A stretch of DNA of 64,000 nt, from positions 1,124,417 through 1,188,416 of the forward strand of contig NW_003101679.1 in the NCBI RefSeq assembly GCF_000003855.2, read 5' to 3'. Under the pieces are notes generated by a model that had not been told where the DNA came from, did not search any database, and saw only the letters and a list, made by a program, of their open reading frames with translations. Source of the stretch: Blastomyces gilchristii SLH14081 (lineage: Eukaryota > Ascomycota > Eurotiomycetes > Onygenales > Ajellomycetaceae). This document shows, piece by piece, positions 36,494-48,142 of the stretch; within the stretch, counting starts at the first letter, position 1; each line of letters opens with the position of its first letter. The translations under genes and the position numbers were made by a program.

Positions 36494-37027
36494 TGTAATG
36501 TGGCGGAACCGAAGCGGTGGCTAGTTAGTAATGTTACATAGAGGTAGTTGTTTGAAAAGCTGTATGAGTGAGCTTGACTATCTTGCTTAAATAGTGAGCT
36601 CATAGGCTACAGAATTATTGCAAGAATATCACAGATATGATACTTAGCATACTAAGAAGATTGTATAAGACATGCAGTAACTCTCATATATATTTCAGTA
36701 GAAGAAAAAACAAATCACTGACTTCTTTTATAAGAAGTCAGTATCTAGTTATTCTATATAGATAATGAGTGAATACTCTTCTCTCATTTCATGAGTAAGA
36801 ATAGCTGAAGTGATATCTCAGCAGTGTCTCACTGCTAAGAAAAAGTAATCTGCTAATCTTATATAGAAGCAGAGTTCTTATATTCATTAATCAGATCTTT
36901 CTATAATATATCTGAATAATATTATAGAGTGATTGAAAACTGATTCAGACAGAATGAAATTATTCATATGAAAGTAATAAACTGTGTGAAACTGTAATAA
37001 GATCTTAATATAGTCAGAAGTATGATA
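36494..37027 (-). repeat. 3' LTR of Ty3-A3 (534 bp)
   Basis: On the plus strand it starts TGTAATGTGGCGGAACCGAAG. Only this outer edge keeps CG dinucleotides. Confidence 0.93.
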
Positions 37028-37268
37028 ATACTCTTCTCTTTAAAAGCATAGTCTCTATGCTCTTAAGATTACTAAATTAGAAGTTATCTTTATTATATAG
37101 TTGAAAACTGATTCAGACAGAATGAAATTATTCACATGAAAGTAATAAACTATGTGAAACTGTAATAAGACCTTAATATAGTCAGAAGTATGATAATACT
37201 CTTCTCTTTAAAAGCATAGTCTCTATGCTCTTAAGATTACTAAATTAGAAGTTATCTTTATTGTATAG
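36933..37268. repeat. 168-bp tandem duplication at the LTR/internal boundary
   Basis: Units 36933-37100 and 37101-37268 are nearly identical and abut exactly. The differences seen are transitions (catatg/cacatg, gtgtg/atgtg, gatctt/gacctt, ttatat/ttgtat). Each unit holds about 95 bp of the LTR end plus the polypurine region. Confidence 0.93.
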
Positions 37269-39050
37269 TAATAGTTATCAACTGATTAACAGTGTGTGTA
37301 CTGTATATAATATAAAGAAATGAGTAAGTTTTTCTGCTGACTGTGTAGATCTTTCTTTTTTCATCTTCATTTAAATCAAATACATGATAAGTGAGTTTCT
37401 TATATATTGATTTGAAATGTGAAAAATGTAGTTAACAAGTGACTTACAGATCTCTTAATATATTCTATTCTATATATAAAATTCTCTACAAAAGTGATGT
37501 ATTTTTAGAGACAAAGTTAATAGTAGTAATAGAATTTTTTGAAAAGATCTCTCTCTCTATGAAACATTTTTCTTCTCTCTCTCTCAATTATAATAGTGAG
37601 TGCATGAGAGTATCATTCTTGAAGAATAATAAGAGACTTATTCTGATATTTTCTAGTAAGTAATAAATGTCTTCATGATGCAGCTGCAGTCTTCATGACT
37701 GTTAAGAAAGCCAGGTTGAAGATGAAGACAGCAGTGTCACTGAGCTGCAGAAGCATTACTCTCATTATCACATCTTCTTCTTCTTCTTCTTCTGCTTTTC
37801 TTACAGTCATGATAGTAGTCACTGTACTCTGCAGTGAAATATCATCTCTTCTGTCAGTTGATTCATTTATATTCAGTTCTTCTTCTGCTCTTCTCACTGC
37901 TGTTGTAACACTATTCTCTCTCTCAGTCAACACAGTGATATATGACCCTGTGTGATCATTCAGAGAGAAACTCAGAGAGAGCTTGATTCTGAGAACAGTG
38001 ACTCTGAGAAGCTCAATTCATAGTTTCTCTTCTGCAGCATGTCTGAGCCCTGCTCAGAATACTGCTAAGTTGAGTTTACAGAGTTCTGCAGTTTCTTTAT
38101 CTTCTCTCTGTGAAGAGACTTCAGTACAGCTTCTGATCAGTACTACTACTTATCTGCACTATACTAAATAGCTAAAAAAGAGAGAGATTTTATATACTTA
38201 TCTCTTCTCTTACTTCTGTTATTTCTGTTATATCTGTAATAATGACTTCTATCTCTCTATAAGTATTATCTCACAGAAAGACATCATGTCAGCTCTGATA
38301 AAAAGTCTAGATACTCAAGCAGTACAGAGTAAGAGTCTTGAAGCTTCAAGTATTGATAGATTCTATTAAGACTGAGAAGATTCTTCTTACTTATCTGTAA
38401 AAGAAGATAAAAGTATAAATCTCTGAGATAAAAAAATATCTCAGAATAACTGATCTTAAGAAGAGATCAGTCAGTATCACTGTTAAAAGTACTGTGAAGA
38501 TTAATTACTGATTGAAGAGAATCTCACTTTAATTGAAGTAGATGACTGAGATACTTTATAAATTGATAAGTTAATACTTCAAGTATTTCTTATACTCTTC
38601 TACAGCATGCTCTTCTACAGTACTGCAGTGCTAACTTCTCAGCAGATAAAGATATCAGTGTCAGAGACTCTAACAGTGAAGAATGAGTTTAATGAGAGTA
38701 TGATTATTAATAAGTAGACTCTGAGATTTCTCTCTTTTTACTTTTTCAGCAGGCTGCAGTCTCATTAGAATAGCAGCAGCTCACAGATTAATAATATTAA
38801 TCTTTATTAGTTTTAAATATCTCTTTCTTTTCTTATTAACTACTTCAGAAATTTTACACTTATGTAGTCTCATTAAACTTCTAAAAAATCCTTTAAGAGA
38901 AAATAGAAGAAGAGTGCTACAGAGTTCATAAGATACCAGCTCATCATTATGAGATCATCTCTAAAAAACTCTTTGAGAAAAACAAGAAGTCTTAAGCAGC
39001 ATTTCTTACTCAATGTCTCTAGTATATAATAAGACAGTCTCTACTAGCTG
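37269..39050 (-). other. Ty3-A3 region between pol and 3' LTR
   Basis: Homologous to 22880-24696. Antisense (plus-strand) open stretches include 37695-37955 and 37983-38171, and the coiled-coil-like candidate at 38275-38600. No sense coding function was recognised. A (ttc)n run at about 37768-37790 is longer than in Ty3-A2. Confidence 0.6.
38275..38600 (+). pseudogene. Candidate antisense ORF, Ty3-A3 copy
   Basis: Same frame as the minus-strand candidate at 23330-23645: L-K-L-Q-V-L-I-D-S-I-K-T-E-K-I-L-L and W-L-K-R-I-S-L with stops at presumed Trp/Gln codons. Substitutions between the copies include conservative changes (Ala/Thr, Met/Ile) as expected from either drift or RIP. Confidence 0.33.
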
Positions 39051-42000
39051 TCTCATAGCTTACAATCTCTTTCTTAGCATTTTTCAAATACTCAAGCAGT
39101 TCTTACAAATTCTCTGATAATGAGTAATCTTCTTATTTCATAAGATATTGAAGCTTACTGTAATATATTCACTTATTCAATATTTTCTTTATAAGATATT
39201 CAGTATCACTCTCAATCTTAATATCATCTGATTAAGACAGCTTCACTCTGAGACATTGCTTATAGAGCTTCAAATAGAAAATGTGAAAAACAGAATGAAT
39301 TGATTTCAATTCTGTGAGTAATTTCAACTTATATATCTGCTTACTTATCACTCTTATTACTGAGAAGAGTTCTAGTTATCACTCACTGAGCTTCTTACAC
39401 AGTCTCATTATCTTGATATTCTTTACTGAAAGTAGCACTTGATTCTCTATCAAGAACTTCATTGAAAGATGTTTTCAATTATAGTATTTCATCTACTACT
39501 TCTGAATATAATAGATACTTTTCACTGTCTTCTCATGAATTTTATTCAAAAGTTTCAATCTTACTTTTACTTCTGATACTGAGAAATACTCTGTTCTCTG
39601 TATCTGTTTAATATTCTAACTGTCTATTTCTCTCTTTAAAATGTTGTCTGTAACATCACTGAGTAATGAAGAATTGTATTTATAATAAGTATAGAAAGAA
39701 GATATCTTTAAGATTACATTCTTTGCATTGTTATATATAAATTCAGTAGTCAGAAGATGTTTAAGTCAATCATTCTAATAATATAAACAGAATGTTTGAA
39801 GATGCTATTCTAGTATCTGATTCTGATGTTCAGTCTGATCATCTGTCTGCAGATGAAATGCAGTACTGAGAAGATATCTTATTATAAGACAATAGTAAAA
39901 AGCTGATCAGTATTTACTGATAAAGAGAGATTCTCAATCTATTATTAATAATTTCAGAGCACTGTGATCATGAATAATAATATCTAAAAACAGATCAGTC
40001 AATTCAGAGACTTTAATCTTTTTATAAGTAGAGATATATTTAATCATCTTTGTAAAGCAGTTAACAATGATCAAAATTGAGTCATATTCTTTGACTCTTG
40101 TCAACTTTAACAGATCAACTATGAAATTCATTGATAGATTCTATCATGAGCTCTTTGAAATAAGCAGTGATATTAACTCACTGTATTACTTATATCACAA
40201 AATCTTTATTCTTTAACAGATATTATAAGTTTCAATATACTCTTTAACATCTGCTCAGAGCTTGTCTTAAATATATTTATATTTTAGAAGCTTCTCAGTC
40301 TTCTCTAACCTGAAGTGCTCTGTATAAGAATTATTATAATGAGTTCTTAATAACTTCTGACACATCACTCTGCTATAAGAGACAAAGACTGAATTATTTA
40401 GTAGTAGAAGTTCACATTCTTCTAGTTATCAGTGACTTGATTTCTTAGCAGTATCACTCTGCTCAGAGCCTGTCTCTTTCAAGTTTAAATCAGATTCTTT
40501 CTTCTTTAACTTCTGAATTTGAGCTGTAGTAGAGATGTTCTTCTTCTGTAACTTATTAATAAATTTCAAAAGTAGTCAGATTGAAAGATTGTAGATCATT
40601 TCATTCTTTACTAATTTAATAATTATAAGATATAATATGAGAAGCTCATAATCTTCAGTGTTAATTCTCTGTGAGAACTCAGATTTTCTTTCATCTTCTA
40701 TACTGAGTCACACAGCTGTCTTATCAGCACTGTTTTCAAGCTTCAGAGAATCTTAATTCTCTGCAGCCAGCTTCTTCTGCAGTGATAGCAGAGATTCTTT
40801 TATAGAATTCTTCTTCATATTAATGATATTATAATCAGACTGTCTAGACAGTATATCAGCAGAGTTAAGCTGATCTGAATAATATTGAATATAGAAATCA
40901 TACTCTGAAAGCAGCTCTACTCACCTAGCTTAATGTTCTATCAAGCTCTTTGTTGTTAAGAAGTAACACAGATTTATATAATCAGTGAGAACTTACACTG
41001 AGTACTTACTATTCTGAAGATAATATTATCAGATCTTAAAAGATTTGATAATTACTAATATCTTCTAATCATGAGTATTATATCTTCTCTGCATGAGTGA
41101 TAACTTCTTGAAGAAGAAGATTACTGATCTTTATTCACAGCATCTTATAAACTCTGTAAAAAAGTCTTCTCTCACAGATAATTCATTATCTGTTTCTTCA
41201 GAAGTGATTATTCTCTGATTCTTTCAATATTGAAAGATCTTCAGTATCAACTGTGAAAAGATTTCACAGATCTCATTTCTGAATACATCAGTCTTACACT
41301 GACTGAGTAAGTCAGAGTTAAAGTGATTCAGTATTATAACATCTGTAAAAGCTTGTTTTAATTCTACAAACATCTGCATAGTGTCTTGAGTGAGAATAAA
41401 TGATTTTATTTTTCTGTCTTTCACACTTCTCTTTAATAGATCTGTAAGAAGAATAGTAATCTGTGAATATATATAGATGAATTATCTGTAGAAATTCATA
41501 AATTCTAGAAACATCTATATCTCACAGTATATTCACAGCACTGGCCAGTTCTTAATAATGAAGACTCAGCTTCTGTTCATTGAAATGTTATTTATCTCAA
41601 TAATATAATCTAAGAAATCAATCTTCTGTATATAGAATGAGCATTTTTCAGTGTTTGTATAGAGTTAATACTGTCTCAAGCAACTTAACACTTCTCAAAC
41701 ATAAGTATCATGTTCTTTCTCTGATTTCAAGAAGATTAGAATGTTATTCAGATATACTATACAGAAGATGTCAACAAGGCCTCACAGTATCTCATTTATA
41801 TAGATCTGAAAGATGACTGAAGCATTACAAAGATCAAAAAATAAAACAAGATATTTAAAATTATCATACTTAGTACAAAAAGCTGTTTTCTAAATGTCAT
41901 CTTTATTAACTCTGATTCTATGATAGATATTCTGTATATTAATCTTTGAGAATATCTTTGCTTCAGATAATCAATCAATTATCTCATCAATTAACAGTAA

Positions 42001-42860
42001 TGAATAGTAATTCTTAACTGTCATCTTATTAAGATCTCTGTAGTTTACACATAGACATAGTCTATCATTCTTCTTGAGTATAAAGAGTATAGATGTCTCT
42101 GTCAGACTCTTTGATAAGTATATTCAGTTCTTTGATTGCACTTCTTCAAGATATTTACACAGAATATTCAATTTCTTTACAGACAAGTTATAAAGAGACT
42201 CATACAGCACTGTTACACTGTCTTTAAGATAAATCTTATATTGTATCTTGATATCAGAAAACTTCACTACTTTTCTTTTCAAAAAGATATTCTTATAATC
42301 TGTAAAGAGACATCATATACATTCATCTTTAATAACAGATACTGCTGCTAATCTTGCAGTGAGAGTGATGACTTCTTCATCTATTCTCAAGTCTCAATCA
42401 CCTGCTATACAGTATATTAACTCTATCTTTTTCTCAAGATTCTTTCAATGAAACTCTTCAGATTTCTCTATCACTATCTCTTTATCAGTGAGATAATACT
42501 GTCACATCTGAGTGACTCAGTCAATGAGAGAATTGTTTTCTCTCAATCATAGAAGATCTAGAATAATGTTCTTATCTATAATATTATCTATGTGAAGAAG
42601 CAGACTGCTCTTCTTGAAGATTTCTTCTAAGTCTGTGATCACACACTTCACTTGAATTATGTTAAAACAGTGACATTTTATTTCATCAGTAAATTTCATA
42701 TAATCTGATAAGTCTATCTTCTTTCAATTCTTCATCAAAGAAAAGAAATAGAATATGAAGTTAATATTCATCTCAGAGTCAAGTAGACATCTCACTGATA
42801 TTTTCTCATTCAGAGTATACATTATAATCATAATATAAACTCAGAGATATAAGAATTATC
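39050..42860 (-). pseudogene. Ty3-A3 pol with chromodomain, inactivated
   Basis: Minus-strand counterpart of 19070-22870. The integrase open stretch is at 39934-40131 (M-N-F-I-V-D-L-L...). RT lies around 41500-42090 with Y-L-D-D mutated to Y-L-N-N near 41735-41755, RNase H around 40900-41424, and the chromodomain around 39060-39230. Both catalytic Asp residues of RT are lost by G-to-A change. Confidence 0.9.
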
Positions 42861-42869
42861 AATTCTTCA

Positions 42870-43815
42870 TTTCTTTCTCTTCTTTATCTTCTGTGAATAC
42901 ATTTGTCAGAAGAGGAGTTGATTTTGAGAAAATATCTTCTCAGTTTCTTCTCTTCTTCAGCTTCTTACAATCACTGATATAGTATTTATCAGCTTCACAG
43001 TTAAAATAGAGATCTTTATCAAATCTTTTTTAACATTTCTTTACAGTGAGTGAAGAATCAGAATACTTAAAATTCTTCTTTATTTTCTTCACTCTGAAGC
43101 TGTCACAGCACTGTTTAGATTCTGTTATTAATTACTTAGAAGAAGTCTTATTAGTCTTTTTCTCAGAGAATTGATTATTCAAATAGATTCAGAAAGTCAG
43201 GTTGATAAGCTCAGTGTAATTAATTAATGAACTCTGATATTATAATATCATTGTCTGCACCTTGTGAGTCAGCTTTGTGAGATAAAGCTGTGTTTTTAAT
43301 TAATTCAAATCATCAGTCAATTTCTCTCAATATTCTTCAAATCTTATATTGAAATTGAAAGAATTCTTATTATCTCATTGATATAATGAGTTGAACTGCT
43401 GTATCACTGTGAAGCTGTAATTACAGTGATCTTTAATTTAATTCAGTAGAAAGTTCTTGAATTCTTCTTAAGTTATAATAGTATTGATACACTCAAGCTT
43501 TCTCTTCTTGATAATTCAAGTAGTTGCAGAGGTGTCTTCAAGAAGGTTGACAGTGTATATTACTCATATCTCATAAGTATTATACTAGCTCAGATTAAGA
43601 TGGAATTTCTGTTCAAGAGTACAGATAAAGCTGTGAAATTCAGACAAGATATTTCTCTTATATCTCAGAGAATCTCTGATCTTAATCTCTCTATCTTCAT
43701 AATAGATGTAGGTGTGTAGAGGCTGTGGCAGTGATAGAGCAGTTGAAGAGCTCATGTTAAAATGTACAGCAGATTCAGAAATCTCAGATTTCTGCCAGAG
43801 TAGAGATGTATACAC
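42870..43815 (-). pseudogene. Ty3-A3 gag, inactivated
   Basis: The N-terminal 76 codons are open from a Met at 43815 (a second Met at 43755 begins M-S-S-S-T-A-L-S-L-P). The segment Y-Y-E-D-R-E-I-K-I-R-D-S-L looks like the start of a Ty3 capsid domain. The C-terminal knuckle is degraded near 42980-43020 as in Ty3-A2. Confidence 0.75.
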
Positions 43816-43949
43816 TCTAGAGAATGATATGATATTTTCTTCAGAGAGTGAGATCAGATCAGTCTCAGTGCAGGTATATGAAATGAAATTATATTAATCT
43901 ATTAGAGCTTGACTGATTCAAACTTATAATCAGATTAAGCAATTTGAAT

Positions 43950-44483
43950 TGTAATATAGCAGAACTGAAGCAGTGACTAGTCAGCAGTGTTATATAGAGA
44001 TAGTTATTTAAGAAGCTGTATAAGTGAACTTAACTATCTTGCTTGAATAGTGAGCTTGTAGACTACAGAGTTATTATGAGAATATTACAGATATAATACT
44101 TAGTATACTAAGAAGATTGTATGAGACATGCAGTAACTCTTATATATATTTCAGTAGAAGAAAAAATAAATCACTGACTTCTTTTATAAGAAGTCAGTAT
44201 CTAGCTATTCTATATAGACAATAAGCAGATATTCTTCTCTCATTTCACAAGTGAGAATAGTCAGAGTAATATCTCAGCAGTGTCTCACTACTAAGGAAAA
44301 GTAATGTGCTGACCTTGTATAGAAGCAGAGTTCTCATATTCATCAATCAGATCTTTCTATGATATATTCAAATGATGTCATAGAGTGGTTGAAAACTGGT
44401 TCAGATAGAATGGAATCATCCGCATGAAAGTAATGAGCCGTGTGGAACCGCAACGGGGCCTTGGCGCGGCCGGGAGCGTGACA
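43950..44483 (-). repeat. 5' LTR of Ty3-A3 (534 bp)
   Basis: The right end (44380-44483) is the outer edge and is unmutated (GGCGCGGCCGGGAGCGTGACA); the inner end at 43950 is mutated (TGTAATATAGCAGAACTG versus TGTAACGTGGCGGAACCG). Confidence 0.94.
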
Positions 44484-44488
44484 TGTTC

Positions 44489-45973
44489 AATAAAATGTCT
44501 TATTCAGATAGTCAGGCAAGTTCTAACATAAGATTGTAATCAAGATTATTAACTTCATATGCATAGACATCTTCATGTTAATGTTCTCTCACATCTATAG
44601 TCAGCTTCATCATGTAATGAGTACAAATGTCTTTTAAATCATCAAATCCTGCAAGGAGTTGAGGTTTTGATAAAGAAATACACTGAAGGTTATGATATCT
44701 TATGACTGAAGATTTTATCATTGCATAGTGACATAGACTGCTGTCTATCATGGCTTTCATATTATATATGTTATCAATCACAGTAGATACAAGAATTGTA
44801 TTCATTGTTATCTTCTCTTCAAATTATTATTATTCAATCTCTTCAAGCTTCTGTTTGTGAATTTGAACAGAAGCTAATCTTTTCTCTGTTTTATCATGAT
44901 ATTCTCATAGTTATCTTTCAAATCTTTCTCTAATGTAACATGATTGATGTGAACAGACACTGATTCATTCTTCAAATGAGAAGACACTGATCTTTCTCTC
45001 AAGTATGAAGATACATAGATTAATTAGCAGTTGAAAGTAATATGTTCTGATCAGTTATAGTTGATGCACACTTCATGTTGATATCAATCAGTGACTTCTT
45101 CAGAAGTGATCTCAGAGACTTGAAAGTCTGTTCAGACAGTAAAGACTCTTGCTTATATGTAGATATTCAAGTCTACTCAATTCATGACATCTGCATCATT
45201 GTTATTTCTCAGTGTGAGTGTATAAGTTATTGAGATATAACATCTTCTGTCACTGTTCTGTATATTCTTGAGCTTGATAAGATAGTCATTTATTATCTGA
45301 AGCTGTGTGTAGAAGTCTTTATAAGTCTGGTCTTTATCTACACTTATAAGAGTCTGTAAGAGTTCAAAAGTTAATGTCTTCTTGAGCATGCTAATCTTCA
45401 TTCAATTCTCTCAAGATTAATCACCTGCTTCTAGAATCTTGATATTGAAGTCAGAGATGAATATTATAAGAGAAGTATTTCTCTGTCAGATACTCTGTAA
45501 TTAATCTAATACTTTCTGTTGCATAGCAGTGTCTCAGAACAGAATATCAAGATATTTGATAATATTATCAGATGTTTATAACACTGATTCACATGCTTTC
45601 ATTTATAAATGAAACTTCTGTTTCATGTGATTCTTTAATTATTCATTGATATATCAATCTTGATTAATTAATGAACTGATGAAATCTTCATCTACACTCA
45701 GTTTTACAAGCATTTTCATTCTTTATAATGAGTAGAGAGTGAGATCAGAAGTATTAAAATATATAGAAGTATCTAAGTATTCTTTCAGTGCTTTTATATT
45801 TGATTCTGTAGATATTGAAATTGCATGAGTTAATTATTGAATCTCTTTGTATTGAAGTTATTGAGTTGTATGTATATCAGCTATTTATTATTATTGTAAT
45901 TTCAACATTGCTTAGAGCCACTGTGATATCATATCTATACTTGTGTTTAAGAGTTCTATATTATTGTTAGACA
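44489..45973 (-). pseudogene. Ty3-C gag and protease, inactivated
   Basis: Gag starts with the Met at 45973 (M-S-N-N-N-I-E-L-L). Its conserved C-terminal part includes the open stretch 45177-45401, and a zinc knuckle C-I-N-Y-x4-H-x4-C near 45025-45070 in which the second Cys is Tyr. Protease lies in 44578-44805: A-M-I-D-S-S-L-C-H-Y-A-M, a D-S-G-A-type site with Gly to Ser. The frame is interrupted at 44489 by Ty3-A3 and leads into the linker at 36234-36488. The 331-bp leader to the LTR (45974-46304) contains no recognised feature. Confidence 0.82.
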
Positions 45974-46304
45974 TGATTATATCAATTATTGAATGTATAA
46001 TATCTGTGAAATCTGAAGAAGTGTAATCATATTCTCATATATCTGAGTGTCAGAACTCTCAGATCTTTCACTGATATTCTCTTATAAGATCTTATTCTCT
46101 TTGTAAGATCTTATTACAGAGCTAGAGTGACTGATAAGTAAGCTTCTATCTGAAGACTTAGTGTCTGCTTAACTGTTTGACTGTTTCTCTATTTCTTACA
46201 CATTATTACATGTTCAGATATCTCTTGATGAATAATCATTTCTGATGAGAAGATAATGTATGAATAATCATTTTCTAATAAGAAGATGATGAACATTTTT
46301 ATAG

Positions 46305-46429
46305 TGTAAGAGGCCTACACTGAATAGATCAGTATAATATTATAGGTCTTATGTAACAAAGATAAAAATGTTAAAGAAGGAAAGAAAGAGAAAGTGCAAG
46401 AATCAGCAATTAAGATGAATATTTATACA
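46305..46429 (-). repeat. 5' LTR of Ty3-C, inner part (125 bp)
   Basis: On the plus strand it starts TGTAAGAGGCCTACAC. It is broken by LINE-2, with TSD atgaatatttataca at 46415-46429 and again at 54091-54105. Confidence 0.93.
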
Positions 46430-46958
46430 ACCGCTCCACCACGAACTCGCTCGATTTTTCGAATAAGAACCCGCCGATAGATCCATCGAAAAGCCCTCGA
46501 TCATACGAGCATTTTGACCCCATCACCGACTGCATACCCCGTGTGGTGGTGGAGTTATCCAGCCAAACATGAACCAGACGTCGTTCGAAACTCCTGTGTG
46601 GGACTATCCCCCATTCCCCCCTACCACACCACAACCCCGGGCCAAATTGCCATACAAATTGTAAGGTGAAGAGACCTAGCCATATGCACCAATCTTCTCG
46701 ATTTTGGAAGATCCCTGATCTGTAGTTGTGGAGATATCTGAGGAGCGACCTCCGCGAAAACCCTGCCCACCTTTGATGTTCCAAAACACCAACGCCAAGT
46801 CCCACCCTCGTACCGCCCTTCCTAATCTGGCCCATCCCCGGCAGAAAAATACAAAAAGATACCTCGGCGATAATATCAAGCACATAATCAACAGCCACTT
46901 CTGAAGTGCAACCTCCGCGGTCTGTCTTCAGTGTATCATATCTAGACATCAACGCCAA
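46410..46958 (-). other. Antisense open frame in the LINE-2 5' UTR
   Basis: 182 codons, of which about 155 correspond to the open frame 35617-36105 in LINE-1. Conserved stretches include F-C-I-F-L-P-G-M-G-Q-I and W-L-D-N-S-T-T-T-R-G-M. It is not similar to any family I recognise. The frame may be open because the GC-rich sequence contains few stops. Confidence 0.3.
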
Positions 46959-48142
46959 GTCTCACCCTTGTACCACCCCTCTCAACCTGGCCCATCCCCG
47001 ACAGAAAAGTACAAAAAGATACCTCAGCAACTGTACTCGATACATAATCGGCAGACACGACAACTATAAAATCAGTATACCCCAAGGTCTGACTGAGCCT
47101 TTGATCCCTGCACAGTGAGATATATTAAATCTAGTTTTAATACCTCAATATTCAATAGATTCTGCAAGGGATTGAGAACAGCAACACTAGGTTTCTATTG
47201 AATTTGAGAATTAACTCTATATTGATATAATCATTGACAAAGTCTTCTATTTTGAGATATAAATAATCAGTTCCTCTACATCTCACTGATAATATTTACA
47301 TTATCATATAGAAACAGACTTATATTCTCTATAATATCAAGACTCTGAAGAGGGAAAGTCTTGATAGAGAGTATACAGTAGTGCATATCTTAGCAGTTTC
47401 TATCTCATTCTTCTGCAGCAGTTAATGCAATAAAAAAAAGATCTTAGAAATAGTTTTTTACTTCTCTTGAAAAAGTAAGATGTTTTTCTCTGGATTTTAT
47501 ATAATATTCTTATAAAGAATTAAAAACAGAGTTGTTTTCTGTCATAATTTCATATTCTTTTAAGTAAGAATTACTTTTTCAGTGACTGAAGAGCTTTCAT
47601 TAATACTTAATTCTCTTTTACACTCTTTATTGACTGATTTGAGTTGCACACTTGTTGTGTGAGGAGAATTGAATAATTCAGAATAAAATTGAATAGTTTT
47701 AATCAATTTCTCTGTAAAAAATTGACTTATTTTTTGTCAGTTTTTCTCTCAAAACTGTCATATTATCTGATTTATTATCAATTAATATCATACTTTTCCT
47801 CACTGTATCCCAAGAAAGAGTTTGTAAAGATTTTATTGATTTATCTTAAAAATCACTTTTAGTTTATTAGATTCTCTTCAAAAATCTAATCTAGTTACTG
47901 AACTAGTGTGAAAAAAATCAGGTGTTTTATACACAAAAGTCTTTCATTCTTCTTTTGAAATAGTCTGACCAACTTTTCAATTGAAAATAGACTAATAAAT
48001 CTCTCAACTGAAACAGTCTGATCAACTTTTCATTTGAAAATAGATTAATAAACCTCTCAATTGAAACAGTCTGACCAACTTTTCATTTGAAAATAGACTG
48101 ATAAATCTCTCAATTGAAACAGTCTGATCAACTATTCATTCA
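46430..48142 (+). other. 5' untranslated region of LINE-2
   Basis: Bases 46430-47110 are GC-rich and hardly mutated. They contain two imperfect units of about 160 bp (46745-46907 and 46908-47060), each with gcracctccgcg and, further on, caacgccaagt; LINE-1 has one. Bases 47110-47950 are AT-rich without recognised genes. By analogy with other LINEs the GC-rich end probably holds the internal promoter; no motif was identified. Confidence 0.78.
47963..48140 (+). repeat. 53-bp tandem repeats upstream of LINE-2 ORF1
   Basis: Core gtctgaYcaacttttca occurs at 47963, 48016, 48069 and 48122 (constant 53-bp period, four units, the last partial). The array ends just before the ORF1 Met at 48143. Confidence 0.9.

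Larger units (their letters stand above)
36494..44483 (-). mobile_element. Ty3-A3: full-length chromovirus on the minus strand, 8.0 kb
   Basis: Same family as Ty3-A2, with 534-bp LTRs at 43950-44483 (5') and 36494-37027 (3'), and TSD tgttc. It is inserted in Ty3-C between protease and RT. It is 183 bp longer than Ty3-A2, mostly because of a 168-bp tandem duplication spanning the junction of 3' LTR and internal region. Confidence 0.95.

Noticed and set aside
44484..46304. Separate short Ty3 element
   Set aside because: The gag-protease here, the fragment at 36234-36488 and pol at 3720-6727 complement each other, share one LTR family and one outer TSD, so they are one element (Ty3-C).
47963..48140. 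CRISPR-like array (regular 53-bp period)
   Set aside because: The repeats are contiguous imperfect tandem units without unique spacers, inside a eukaryotic LINE.
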